Below the pieces are notes generated by a model. It was given only the letters and a program-made list of their open reading frames with translations, was not told the origin of the DNA and ran no database searches. A stretch of 64,000 bases of DNA from Pedobacter insulae (GTDB lineage: Bacteria; Bacteroidota; Bacteroidia; Sphingobacteriales; Sphingobacteriaceae). The first letter of the stretch is position 1, and every line of letters begins with the position of its first letter. A program made the translations under genes and the position numbers. Shown here piece by piece: positions 28,340 to 36,548 of the stretch. The stretch spans positions 186,001-250,000 of the forward strand of contig NZ_FOPP01000005.1 in NCBI RefSeq assembly GCF_900113525.1, in the 5' to 3' direction.

Positions 28340-29479
28340 TTATTGCCAAAAAATAGGTTTTTTGACGGTTCCTCTTATCGTGCAGTCTACACAGGCCCGA
28401 GAGCTTGCTAAATGTGCGATTAAAAAGCCGGCTGGGCTGTAAATCGCCTCTATCGGCACAATTAAATTACCGGGGAATATATCCTTCTGTCTAAAGAGTG
28501 GAACCGTGTCGGGGAGCATGCAACCATATGGGTCTTTAACCTGCCATTTAGGTAAATCACTTTTCTCAATGAAGATTCGCCGTTGCTGTGTTGTTCCTGC
28601 GCTAATGTAACCTATTACTGGTTCGGATCCATCGGCTTCATTCCGGATGTTCCCTGTTAATTGTGAAGGGAGTACATCGAAAATTGAACCCAAACTCTCG
28701 GTGTTTTTCTTAAGGTTCTGCCAAAATTCATAAGTTTCTTTATTAAGTGCGTATTGCTTGACCAAAATGCTATATTTTTCGGTTAGGCGTTCCGATGAAG
28801 AAACGATATCCGTTAAAGGGCTTAAGTGAATTACATCTTTACTAAGCTTTATCGACGATCCAAGTAATATGGTGCTAGATTTTGCATTGCCCCAGCATTT
28901 AAAAATGCTCTCTTCGGGGTAACGCTCAACTGCAATTGGCCCGCCCTTCCAAATCGATGAAGAATTATATCTCGAATAAAAAATCCATGATTCTTCATAT
29001 TCCCACCTGTAGTAGCGTGTATTATTAGCTGGGTCGCTAGCATTTACATATAGTTGCAGGCCCTCGGGCTTTACTACATAATTTACGCTATCTATAGGGG
29101 GTGCTACCCTTGCGTCTACAAAGTCGGAAACGTAATTAGCCCCCTTATTCGTTCTTATTTTGAGGCGGTATTTTTTATTTACGCCGAAGTTCAAAGCAGA
29201 GGTAACATACAAGCCCTTTTCTTTCTCTACCAGTGTGCGTGCTTCATTCGCTGAAGTTTCTATAATTAGGGTAGCACCCGTTTCAGGATTGATGACATTT
29301 TTGTTGGTTAAAATCACCGTTCTACTTAGTTTAATTATCGTAGAATCTAAACCGGCATTAATAAAACCCTCTACTACCAGGATGTTGCTGTTTTTTGAAG
29401 TTGTTTCTGGTGTAAATGGTTCTTTACAGCCTATTAAGCTTAATACCAGGCCCACCAAATATATATTAAAGCGCTTCAT
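28340..29479 (-). CDS. DUF4249-domain lipoprotein
   Basis: 379 residues with lipobox SLIGC (Cys18) and the DUF4249 opening KEPFTPETTSKNSNILVVEGFINAGLDSTIIKLSRT. C-terminal PAGFLIAHLASSRACVDCTIRG contains the CxxC-like CVDC typical of the family. DUF4249 lipoproteins are almost always encoded next to a TonB-dependent receptor, as here (2 bp after it), and are thought to act as its partner on the outer membrane; no ligand is known. Confidence 0.88.
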   Translation of the reverse strand: MKRFNIYLVGLVLSLIGCKEPFTPETTSKNSNILVVEGFINAGLDSTIIKLSRTVILTNKNVINPETGATLIIETSANEARTLVEKEKGLYVTSALNFGVNKKYRLKIRTNKGANYVSDFVDARVAPPIDSVNYVVKPEGLQLYVNASDPANNTRYYRWEYEESWIFYSRYNSSSIWKGGPIAVERYPEESIFKCWGNAKSSTILLGSSIKLSKDVIHLSPLTDIVSSSERLTEKYSILVKQYALNKETYEFWQNLKKNTESLGSIFDVLPSQLTGNIRNEADGSEPVIGYISAGTTQQRRIFIEKSDLPKWQVKDPYGCMLPDTVPLFRQKDIFPGNLIVPIEAIYSPAGFLIAHLASSRACVDCTIRGTVKKPIFWQ

Positions 29480-29481
29480 GG

Positions 29482-32253
29482 TTAAAATTTTATGTTATAG
29501 TTGATGAATGGGATCACTGATGCGAAAATAGATAGTTTATATCCGCTTATTACGCCACCTTCTTGGACATAATAAACTGAATACGGGTTTTTACGGCCTG
29601 TTAGGTTATAAAAACCGATGGTATAGGAGTTATGTAAACGTTGATGAACTTTATGATTTCCTTCTATGTTAAACGAAACATCGGATCTAAAGTAATCAGG
29701 GATTCGGTTAGCATTCCTGTCGGCGTAGTAAACTCTTTCACTGCCTCCATAATTAAATTTAGCGATTGGAAGTGTTATTGGCCTTCCCGTACTATAGGTT
29801 AAATTCAAAGATAGGTTATATCGATGTTTGAAACGATAGTTTCCGGTGAAGTTAAATGCATGGGGCTTATCGTAGTTTGCGGGATAATATTCACCTCGAT
29901 TCACTAAAGGTCCAATGGTAATATCATCCATTTTTAATTGGGTTCTTGAGTAGGCATAGCTCATCCAGCCATTTAGCTTACCATAATTTCTTTTTATTAG
30001 AAATTCAATACCGTAGGCTTTACCCTTTGTGCTAATCAAATCAGTTTCGATGTGTTGGTTTAACACCAGATTTGCCCCGCTTCTATAATCCAGGAAATCC
30101 TTTAGTTTCTTATAATAAACTTCAACGGAGGTTTCGTAACCCTGTGTTTCGAAATTCTTATAGAGCCCTAGTGAAACCTGGTCTCCAAATTGAGGTTTAA
30201 TATTGGGATCGCTCAGTTTCCAAACATCAGTAGGAGCAATAGCTGTTGTATTAGATAATAAGTGGATGTATTGTCTTAACGTATTATAAGCAGCTTTCAC
30301 AGAAAGATCTGGCTTAAAGTTATATCTCGCAGACACTCTTATTTCTGGGCCTCCATAACTATTGATGAACTTGTTTTTTCCATAGGTTGTGGTGCCAAGT
30401 AGATTATCTTCTGTAATAGGCAAATTTGAAGGGTAATTGCGAATGACCTGCGGCCCCAGGTAATTATAAAATGAGTATCGCAATCCGGCATTTATTGAGA
30501 AATCATTGCTTACATCAAATTGATCTCCAATAAATATTGCGCTTTCTAATGCCTGTTCTGTAGGTACAATATCGGGAACTACAAGCGACTCATTTCCGAG
30601 TGGCGTAAAATTACCAGGACTGAGTTTATAATGAATCGAAGATATGCCAAAGTTCAATGTATGTTTAGAGTTCAAAGCATATACCATGTCATATTTCAAG
30701 GTGCTTTGATTAATGTTGAAGTTTAACTTATAGGCATTTACTTGGTTAACATCGCTTTTTATGTTATACTCATAAAAATCGGAAGCAAGTGTAAGCGCTC
30801 CATTGAGCTTTTGATTGATGGAATGTTTCCATTTAAGAGAAACATTGCGATTGTTATAATTATAATTGGTATCGCTGTTCAGTTTAAAATTGTCTTTACT
30901 ATAGTAAGCTGAAAGAGAGATAGTATGTTTTTCGTTGATCTGATGATTGAGCCCTAAGTTAAAGTCATGAAAATCAGCTTTACTTTTTTCATACTCGGCC
31001 GGAAGGAGCTTCAGCATCCAGTTCGAATAGGTAGTTCTTCCTCCAAAAATAAAGGAAGTTTTGCCGCTATCAATGGGTCCTTCAATATTGAAGCGACTGG
31101 TGAGCAGGCCAATTCCAGCACTTCCAGTAATTTTACTTTTATCGCCTTCTCTATTGGTAACTTCGAGTACTGACGCTAAACGCCCACCAAATTTTTCGGG
31201 AATGGTACTTTTGTATAATTGTACGTCTTTTACAATATCTGGGTTAAATGCCGAGAAGAAGCCAAAAAAGTGGGATGGGTTGTAAACCGTTGCGTCATTT
31301 AATAGAATTAAATTCTGATCGGCTGAGCCGCCCCTTACATTAAAACCAGTACTTGCTTCGCCAACGGACTGTACGCCTGGCAATGTTAAAACCACTCTCA
31401 AAATATCCGGCTCTCCAAAAACCGCAGGAATCTTCTTGATGGTTTTCATGTCCAGCCTGTTTACTCCCATTTCTAAGCTTTTCACATTGGAAGCTTTATT
31501 GGACACTATTTTTACTTCTTTTAGGGAAACCACCTTTTCTCTCAACTCTATATTGAGTTTTCCGTCTCCATAAACAACAACCTGCCGTTTTGAATCCCGA
31601 TTACCGCTTGCTTTTACATTTAGTAAGTGTGGACCATAAGGAAGACTAATGGAGTAAAGACCTTGTTCATTTGATACCGCCTTAATCTTAAAGTCGGCCG
31701 TGGATATCACCGCTCCCTCAATAGGTTCTTCAGATCTTAAGTCTTTTACGTAGCCCGCTACTATTCCGATTCCTTTTTTAAGGATATTGGATTTAATGCC
31801 GATTTCATAAATTTTATTTGGAGTAACTGCATTTAACGTCTTTTCTGTTTGATCATCTAGATCTGAATCCATTGTTTTAGCTAACTCGTTTTGGGTTGGG
31901 GGTCGTTTTATACGATCCGCATAGTAACCTTCGGCGATTTCGGCTTTGATGCTTTTATTCCTAGTTAGAAAGATATTCTTTTCGTGAATAACAAAATTGA
32001 TTTCTGTGTTTTGAAAGATAGTGGTTAGTACAACATTGAGCGGCTTTCTGTCAACCTTTGCGGTGATTAATACGCTATCAACCGAGAGTTTGTCATAGTA
32101 AAAATGGAGGCCGCTTTTAGCTTCCAGACCGGCAACTACCGAACTTACTTTGGTCTGACGGTAGTCGACACTATAAAGCCCATCAGTTTGCTGCGCAGCT
32201 AATTTGAGGGTTAGAAAAAGCAGGCAGCAGATATAGAAACAGGAAAAGCGCAT
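29482..32253 (-). CDS. TonB-dependent receptor with STN-like and carboxypeptidase-like domains
   Basis: 923 residues. Signal peptide (to ~LAAQ), an STN-like domain (~25-100; VVAGLEAKSGLHFYYDKLSVDSVLITAKVDRKPLNVVLTTIF), a charged linker, a CarboxypepD_reg-like domain (~165-245), a plug (~255-370; EPDILRVVLTLPGVQSVGEASTGFNVRGGSADQNLILLNDATVYNPSHFFGFFSAFNPD) and a barrel to NYNIKF. The STN domain usually signals to a FecR anti-sigma factor, but none is encoded nearby. The plug type matches receptors paired with DUF4249 proteins, not SusC. Cargo is unknown. Confidence 0.92.
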   Translation of the reverse strand: MRFSCFYICCLLFLTLKLAAQQTDGLYSVDYRQTKVSSVVAGLEAKSGLHFYYDKLSVDSVLITAKVDRKPLNVVLTTIFQNTEINFVIHEKNIFLTRNKSIKAEIAEGYYADRIKRPPTQNELAKTMDSDLDDQTEKTLNAVTPNKIYEIGIKSNILKKGIGIVAGYVKDLRSEEPIEGAVISTADFKIKAVSNEQGLYSISLPYGPHLLNVKASGNRDSKRQVVVYGDGKLNIELREKVVSLKEVKIVSNKASNVKSLEMGVNRLDMKTIKKIPAVFGEPDILRVVLTLPGVQSVGEASTGFNVRGGSADQNLILLNDATVYNPSHFFGFFSAFNPDIVKDVQLYKSTIPEKFGGRLASVLEVTNREGDKSKITGSAGIGLLTSRFNIEGPIDSGKTSFIFGGRTTYSNWMLKLLPAEYEKSKADFHDFNLGLNHQINEKHTISLSAYYSKDNFKLNSDTNYNYNNRNVSLKWKHSINQKLNGALTLASDFYEYNIKSDVNQVNAYKLNFNINQSTLKYDMVYALNSKHTLNFGISSIHYKLSPGNFTPLGNESLVVPDIVPTEQALESAIFIGDQFDVSNDFSINAGLRYSFYNYLGPQVIRNYPSNLPITEDNLLGTTTYGKNKFINSYGGPEIRVSARYNFKPDLSVKAAYNTLRQYIHLLSNTTAIAPTDVWKLSDPNIKPQFGDQVSLGLYKNFETQGYETSVEVYYKKLKDFLDYRSGANLVLNQHIETDLISTKGKAYGIEFLIKRNYGKLNGWMSYAYSRTQLKMDDITIGPLVNRGEYYPANYDKPHAFNFTGNYRFKHRYNLSLNLTYSTGRPITLPIAKFNYGGSERVYYADRNANRIPDYFRSDVSFNIEGNHKVHQRLHNSYTIGFYNLTGRKNPYSVYYVQEGGVISGYKLSIFASVIPFINYNIKF

Positions 32254-32254
32254 A

Positions 32255-32992
32255 TTAATTAGTTAAACTTTCGTAATAGGAGGCAAGAAGAACCATGGCT
32301 TCATCGGGCTGTTTTCTAAACTTGATCTTTTTTTCTTTGAGTAGCTTTTTCAGTTCTGGTTTTTTATCTTTAAAAAAGCTTAAAAATGATTTTTCTCCGT
32401 TAATTGTTGAATATTTCTGATCTCTTTCAATATAATAGCTGGTTTTAGGAACAAAATAATAGGTTACTACTTTGTTCTGAAGAGAGAACTGCATGTTTTT
32501 TGTTCTTCTTACGTAAATCTTCGATTTACCATCGTGTATTAAATCGTAAAAGCCAGGTCTAATAACAGAGATGGTGGTGTCAATTACTTTTATATATTTA
32601 AAATGATGATCGTTAAGATAAAAATCAGAGACTTTTTCGCTAACCAGACTATACTTATTATATTTACCTAATACGGAAATCAATTTGTCTTGATATATAT
32701 CGTACATCAAAGGAACGTTCTCGAATCTAAAGTCTTGATATACAACTGTGCCTGTGGAGAAAGTATTTAGATCTTGAAAATTTGCCGAACCTTCAACAAC
32801 CGTGGGGTAATCGTAGAATGCCGCGCCATTGTATAAACGTGATTGTTGCTTTATAGCCGAATTGAAAAACAATTCTGTACTATAATCGGCGCTTGGATTA
32901 TTAGTTTTGCTGGTCGACTGAGCAAAGTTGGAATCGAGGCAAGTTAGATGAATACAAATCAGCACTAAAGTTGCGCTTAAAGCTTTATTCAT
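32255..32992 (-). CDS. Secreted protein of unknown function, first gene of the DUF4249 operon
   Basis: 245 residues with a signal peptide (MNKALSATLVLICIHLTCLDSNFAQ). I do not recognise a named domain. The mature part is beta-rich with many Tyr/Phe (GAAFYDYPTVVEGSANFQD, FKYIKVIDTTISVIRPGFYDLIHDGKSKIYVRRTK) and ends in a basic helix (DKKPELKKLLKEKKIKFRK). One base separates it from the TonB-receptor gene, so it likely works with that system. Homologues probably exist in other Bacteroidota, but function cannot be assigned. Confidence 0.8.
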   Translation of the reverse strand: MNKALSATLVLICIHLTCLDSNFAQSTSKTNNPSADYSTELFFNSAIKQQSRLYNGAAFYDYPTVVEGSANFQDLNTFSTGTVVYQDFRFENVPLMYDIYQDKLISVLGKYNKYSLVSEKVSDFYLNDHHFKYIKVIDTTISVIRPGFYDLIHDGKSKIYVRRTKNMQFSLQNKVVTYYFVPKTSYYIERDQKYSTINGEKSFLSFFKDKKPELKKLLKEKKIKFRKQPDEAMVLLASYYESLTN

Positions 32993-33015
32993 AGCTACTA
33001 AGTTACCAAAAAAAA

Positions 33016-33050
33016 CAAACGATATTGAAAATTTTAATAAATTAGCAAAA
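33016..33050 (-). promoter_or_regulatory. Predicted promoter of the DUF4249/TonB-receptor operon
   Basis: On the - strand a -33-like TTTTGC (33045-33050) is followed after 20 bp by TATCGTTTG (33016-33024), close to TAnnTTTG but with one extra base. It lies about 25 bp from the start codon of the first gene. Pattern match only. Confidence 0.4.
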
Positions 33051-33072
33051 CAACATCACCTACGTTAAATTC

Positions 33073-35724
33073 ATGCTCAGTCAGATCTCAGAAGAAGGAT
33101 ACAAAGCTATTTTTTACCACAGTCAGCTTGCCATGCTTATTGTTGCACCAGATAATATTTATACAATGCTGGATGTGAACGATGCCTATCTGGCTGTTAC
33201 CAACACCACTCGAGCAGATTTGTTAGGGAAATCGGTGTTCGACGTTTTTCCTGCAAACCCAACCGATGAGGTTTCTAAAAACATAGAGCGTACTTATTAT
33301 TCTTTTGAGCAAGCTATACTCACTAAGAAGCCACATACCATGAGTAATTATCGGTATGACATCCCTATACGCGGAACAGCCGAATTTGAAGAACGTTATT
33401 GGACAACTACCAATACCCCAATATTGGATGCTAAAGGAGAAGTGATTTATTTTATCCATTGTCCTACCAATGTGACGGAGTTTTATAAGTTGAGGGAGCG
33501 CGAGCAGGCTACTTCAGATGCGCTTAAAAAGCAGAGAAAGCAGCTTTACGCTACCTTTATGCAGGCGCCGGTGGGTATTGCCATTTTTAGAGGTCCAGAT
33601 TATATCGTCGACTTGATCAATCCACCTTTATGTGAAATTTATGGGAAAACAGTTGATGAAATTTTGGGAAAATCTGTTTTTGATGTGCTTAGTCATGCGA
33701 AGGGTTTAGGTTATGAACAACTGCTCGATGAAGTGCGTTTAACTGGCATTCCTTTTAAAGCCCAAGCTTCAGCAGCGCCTTTAATGAGGAATGGAGTATT
33801 GGAAACAGTTTACCTCAATTTTGTGTACGAACCTTTTTATGAAGACGATGGGACTATTAGCGGGGTGATTGCAGTGGTAACGGAGGTAACCGAAGAAGTT
33901 CTGGCAAAACAGTTCATTGAAGAGGCTGAAGAGCGCGCACGATTGGCAGTTGATGCTGTAGACCTGGGCACTTTTGACCTTAATCTCCTTACGGGAGAGA
34001 TGACTACATCTGTTTTATTTGCCAACATATTTGGTTTTGAGGAACCCGTTTCAAGAAACGCTTATATTAAAGTTTTTCATAAAGATGATTTAGCACAACG
34101 CTTGAGGGCACACGAGGAGGCATTAAAAACGGGCAGCTTATTGTATGATGCGCGCGTTATTTGGCCTGACCGAACAATTCATTGGGCCCGTATTGAAGGA
34201 AAAGTATATTATGACAGGGAACTAAAAGCAGTAAGAATTTTAGGTACGGCGATAGATATTACTGAACAGAGAAAAGCAAGAGAAGAGCAACAGAAGCTGA
34301 TTACTTTGGTAGCAAACAGTGTAGATCTCATGTCTATCCTCAATATGGACGGCACCAATTCGTATATTAATGAAGCCGGGCGTAAATTGTTAGGTTTCAC
34401 TACCGAGGACGAAGTATCAAAGATACCCATATCGCAATTACATACCCAAGCTGATTTTGAGTTAGTGAAAAACGAAGTATTGCCAACCGTTATGACTAAG
34501 GGCCAATGGGCAGGGCGGATGATGGTTAGGCATTTGCAAACTGGAGAGGTATTTCCGGTTTTTAACAACTGCATCCGAATTGATGACCCTGTTACGGGAG
34601 AAATTATTGGCATTGGGGCGGTGATGAGAGATCAACGGCCAGAACTTGCAGCTAAGCAGGCCTTGGCAGATAGCGAACAGCTCTTAAGAAATATTACCAT
34701 GGCAGCTCCAACCGGTTTATGGATGGCGAATGATAAAGGTGAGCTTACCTATGTAAATCAGACGTGGTTAGACTGGATAGGCTTATCTTACGAATCACAG
34801 TTGGGTTACGGCTGGTTAGATTCGATGTTAGATAATGCCAGCGACAAGGTAAAGCAGAAATTTGTGAGTGCTGCCCGTCATCAAAAATTATTTGAGGTAG
34901 AATTTAGGATTGTTCATGTGGATGGAACTATCCATTGGTGTATTGCTACGGGCAAGCCGCAATACGATAATAATGGGGCTTTTACAGGCTATATTGGCGC
35001 TTGCGTAGACATTACCGAACAAAAATTATTGCAGCAGCAAAAGGACGACTTTATTGGTATCGCAAGTCACGAGCTAAAAACACCCGTAACCAGTATAAAG
35101 GCCTATACCCAAATTTTAGAGCGGATGTTGCTCAAAAAGGGAGATGAAAAAGAAGCTTCTATGATCGGTAAAATGGATGCACAAATTAATCGCTTAACCA
35201 GTTTAATCGGAGATTTATTGGATGTAACTAAAATTAACTCAGGCAAGTTGCAGTTTAACGATCGGAATTTCGAATTTAACGAACTTGTTCAAGAAATTGT
35301 GGAAGATTTACAGCGAACGACAGAACAGCATCATTTGATAGAAAATTTGGAGGATATTGGGGTTGTTTTTGGAGACAGGGAGCGTATTGGGCAGGTAATT
35401 ACCAATTTAATTACCAACGCCATCAAATATTCACCCAATTCAGACCAAGTGGTTATTGGTACCAAGCTAGTGGAAAATGAAGTTGTCTTATGTGTGGAAG
35501 ATTTTGGGGTGGGTATAGCTGGAGATAAGCTAAATCGTGTCTTCGAGCAGTTTTATAGAGTAAGTGGCGATATGCAGCATACCTTTCCTGGTTTAGGTTT
35601 GGGCCTCTATATCTCGGCAGAAATTGTGAAGCGCGAACACGGTCGGATTTGGGTAAATAGCGAACCTGGCAAAGGCTCGAAATTCTGCTTTGCATTGCCT
35701 ATGAAGAAGAGAAGCACTAAATAG
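33073..35724 (+). CDS. Multi-PAS sensor histidine kinase
   Basis: 883 residues, no membrane segment or receiver domain, so probably cytoplasmic. About five PAS domains: ~10-140, ~155-275, ~285-400 (PAS_3 type, WPDRTIHWARIEGKVYYD), ~405-520 and ~530-650 (VDGTIHWCIATGKPQYDNNGAFTGYIGACVDITE). HisKA follows with FIGIASHELKTPVTS (phospho-acceptor H666), then the HATPase with N-box LITNAIKYSP, DFGVGIAGDKLNRVFEQFYR and a GLGLGLYI G-box. The kinase core is complete. No response regulator is nearby, so its partner is unknown. Confidence 0.93.
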   Translation: MLSQISEEGYKAIFYHSQLAMLIVAPDNIYTMLDVNDAYLAVTNTTRADLLGKSVFDVFPANPTDEVSKNIERTYYSFEQAILTKKPHTMSNYRYDIPIRGTAEFEERYWTTTNTPILDAKGEVIYFIHCPTNVTEFYKLREREQATSDALKKQRKQLYATFMQAPVGIAIFRGPDYIVDLINPPLCEIYGKTVDEILGKSVFDVLSHAKGLGYEQLLDEVRLTGIPFKAQASAAPLMRNGVLETVYLNFVYEPFYEDDGTISGVIAVVTEVTEEVLAKQFIEEAEERARLAVDAVDLGTFDLNLLTGEMTTSVLFANIFGFEEPVSRNAYIKVFHKDDLAQRLRAHEEALKTGSLLYDARVIWPDRTIHWARIEGKVYYDRELKAVRILGTAIDITEQRKAREEQQKLITLVANSVDLMSILNMDGTNSYINEAGRKLLGFTTEDEVSKIPISQLHTQADFELVKNEVLPTVMTKGQWAGRMMVRHLQTGEVFPVFNNCIRIDDPVTGEIIGIGAVMRDQRPELAAKQALADSEQLLRNITMAAPTGLWMANDKGELTYVNQTWLDWIGLSYESQLGYGWLDSMLDNASDKVKQKFVSAARHQKLFEVEFRIVHVDGTIHWCIATGKPQYDNNGAFTGYIGACVDITEQKLLQQQKDDFIGIASHELKTPVTSIKAYTQILERMLLKKGDEKEASMIGKMDAQINRLTSLIGDLLDVTKINSGKLQFNDRNFEFNELVQEIVEDLQRTTEQHHLIENLEDIGVVFGDRERIGQVITNLITNAIKYSPNSDQVVIGTKLVENEVVLCVEDFGVGIAGDKLNRVFEQFYRVSGDMQHTFPGLGLGLYISAEIVKREHGRIWVNSEPGKGSKFCFALPMKKRSTK

Positions 35725-35826
35725 AAATTAGCTGCTTCGTTCGACTGCTTGAGCCAATACAGATGAGATACGGATAGGACAGATAGCTTCGCCTCTGCTT
35801 CGGGATTGCTTCGTGCTTTTTTCCAG

Positions 35827-35870
35827 ATGAGTCCAATATGAGTCCAGTATGAGTCCAATATAAGTCCAAC
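35827..35870 (+). repeat. Four tandem 11-bp repeats (consensus ATGAGTCCAAT)
   Basis: Units start at 35827, 35838, 35849 and 35860. Units 1 and 3 are identical; unit 2 has one change (G for A); unit 4 is more diverged (ATAAGTCCAAC). An 11-bp period places each copy on nearly the same helix face. It is AT-rich and directly after the kinase gene. Role unknown. Confidence 0.7.
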
Positions 35871-36016
35871 TTTTGCTATAAAAACCTGGACTTACACTAG
35901 ATTCAATTTTCACTTTATTTAGATTTATCTTAAAGCAGTCTCGAAAGAGATAGGAACCTGTCCCGAACAAAAGGGGGACTAAAACTTGGGCACTTGAGGC
36001 AGAGTCGGCTAATCCG

Positions 36017-36089
36017 CTATAACCCTTCAAGGATAGTATGTCCTATGGTCTGCATGCTTGCACCAAGCTTTAAATATGGAAGGTTATAG
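36017..36089 (+). other. Nested inverted repeats, possible structured RNA
   Basis: CTATAACCCTTC (36017-36028) can pair with GAAGGTTATAG (36079-36089) with one bulged base. Inside is a small perfect hairpin GCTTG-CAC-CAAGC (36055-36067). Whether this is transcribed is not known; no promoter was located for it. Confidence 0.3.
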
Positions 36090-36234
36090 TGCAGGTTGTT
36101 TTCGGGTTTTAGGGGTGGTTTATGTCTTTAAATGCGTAAAAGGCATGGAAAGGGCGAGTTAAGCAGGTTGATGAAGGCGAAAGGTGTTAAAATTTTTGTC
36201 GGGTAGTGCTTTAGCAATGTGAAGCATAATTTTA

Positions 36235-36242
36235 TATATTTG
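36235..36242 (+). promoter_or_regulatory. -7 box of the tRNA-Arg promoter
   Basis: TATATTTG exactly matches the Bacteroidota TAnnTTTG consensus 13 bp upstream of the mature tRNA 5' end. The -33 region (around 36209-36215) is a weak TTTAGC. Confidence 0.55.
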
Positions 36243-36255
36243 CGGTCTCAATGCC

Positions 36256-36327
36256 GGTCCCGTAGTTCAACGGATAGAATAGAAGTTTCCTAAACTTTAG
36301 ATATGGGTTCGATTCCCGTCGGGACCA
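36256..36327 (+). tRNA. tRNA-Arg (anticodon CCU)
   Basis: Folds as a full cloverleaf: 7-bp acceptor GGTCCCG/CGGGACC; D stem GTTC/GAAT; anticodon stem GAAGT/ACTTT around the loop TTCCTAA, with CCU in the centre; T stem ATGGG/CCCGT around TTCGATT; discriminator A. CCA is not encoded (ACAA follows). The anticodon reads the AGG arginine codon. A terminator follows 21 bp later. Confidence 0.93.
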
Positions 36328-36348
36328 CAAAAATCATTATCAAAATGT

Positions 36349-36382
36349 AAAAGGCTGCAAACGTTAGCGGCCTTTTTGTTTT
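36349..36382 (+). terminator. Rho-independent terminator of tRNA-Arg
   Basis: Stem AAAAGGCTGC (36349-36358) pairs with GCGGCCTTTT (36367-36376), with one G-T pair and an 8-nt loop, followed by a T-rich run. This is the typical A-tract/GC-stem/T-tract form after Bacteroidota tRNA genes. Confidence 0.75.
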
Positions 36383-36443
36383 TACCGACCTACCAAAAGG
36401 GTGCAAAAAATATAGCAAGTCTACTTAGTTCGTTAATGGTGTT

Positions 36444-36539
36444 TTAGCCCTTCAGAACTTGGATAAGATCATCGTGATGTAATATACCTCTTCCATCCTT
36501 TGCCGGGCTCAAGATCTTTACGGCAACGAGTTCGTCGAA
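36444..36539 (-). pseudogene. Possible decayed coding fragment after acr3
   Basis: Directly after the acr3 stop and two further in-frame TGA codons, the same - strand frame encodes 31 residues (FFDELVAVKILSPAKDGRGI and on) ending in TAA at 36444. The composition looks protein-like, such as the tail of a lost gene, but I do not recognise the family and the stretch is short enough to be chance. Confidence 0.2.
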
Positions 36540-36548
36540 GAATCATCA

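Larger units (their letters stand above)
35725..36255. other. 531-bp gene-free stretch between the kinase gene and tRNA-Arg
   Basis: No convincing gene is seen; short frames on the - strand are low-complexity and contain the tandem repeat. The stretch holds a phased 11-bp tandem repeat (35827-35870), a 13-bp match to one arm of the palindromic element at 19475 (within 35802-35816), two small dyads at 36017-36089, and the tRNA promoter. It may be an intergenic repeat mosaic or carry a small RNA. Confidence 0.6.

Noticed and set aside
29160..29504. 114-codon frame antisense to the DUF4249 and TonB-receptor genes
   Set aside because: It spans the junction of two well-supported genes and has no features of its own.
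34209..34613. 134-codon open frame antisense to the histidine kinase
   Set aside because: It overlaps conserved PAS domains and has no domain, start signal or neighbour to support it.
35728..36030. 100-codon open frame on the - strand after the kinase gene
   Set aside because: Much of it is the translated tandem repeat and a low-complexity end; no start context or homology is visible. I treat the region as non-coding.
36256..36327. tRNA-Arg as a confirmed attachment site
   Set aside because: I looked for a second copy of the tRNA 3' end and for an integrase in the window and saw neither, so attachment is left as a possibility only.
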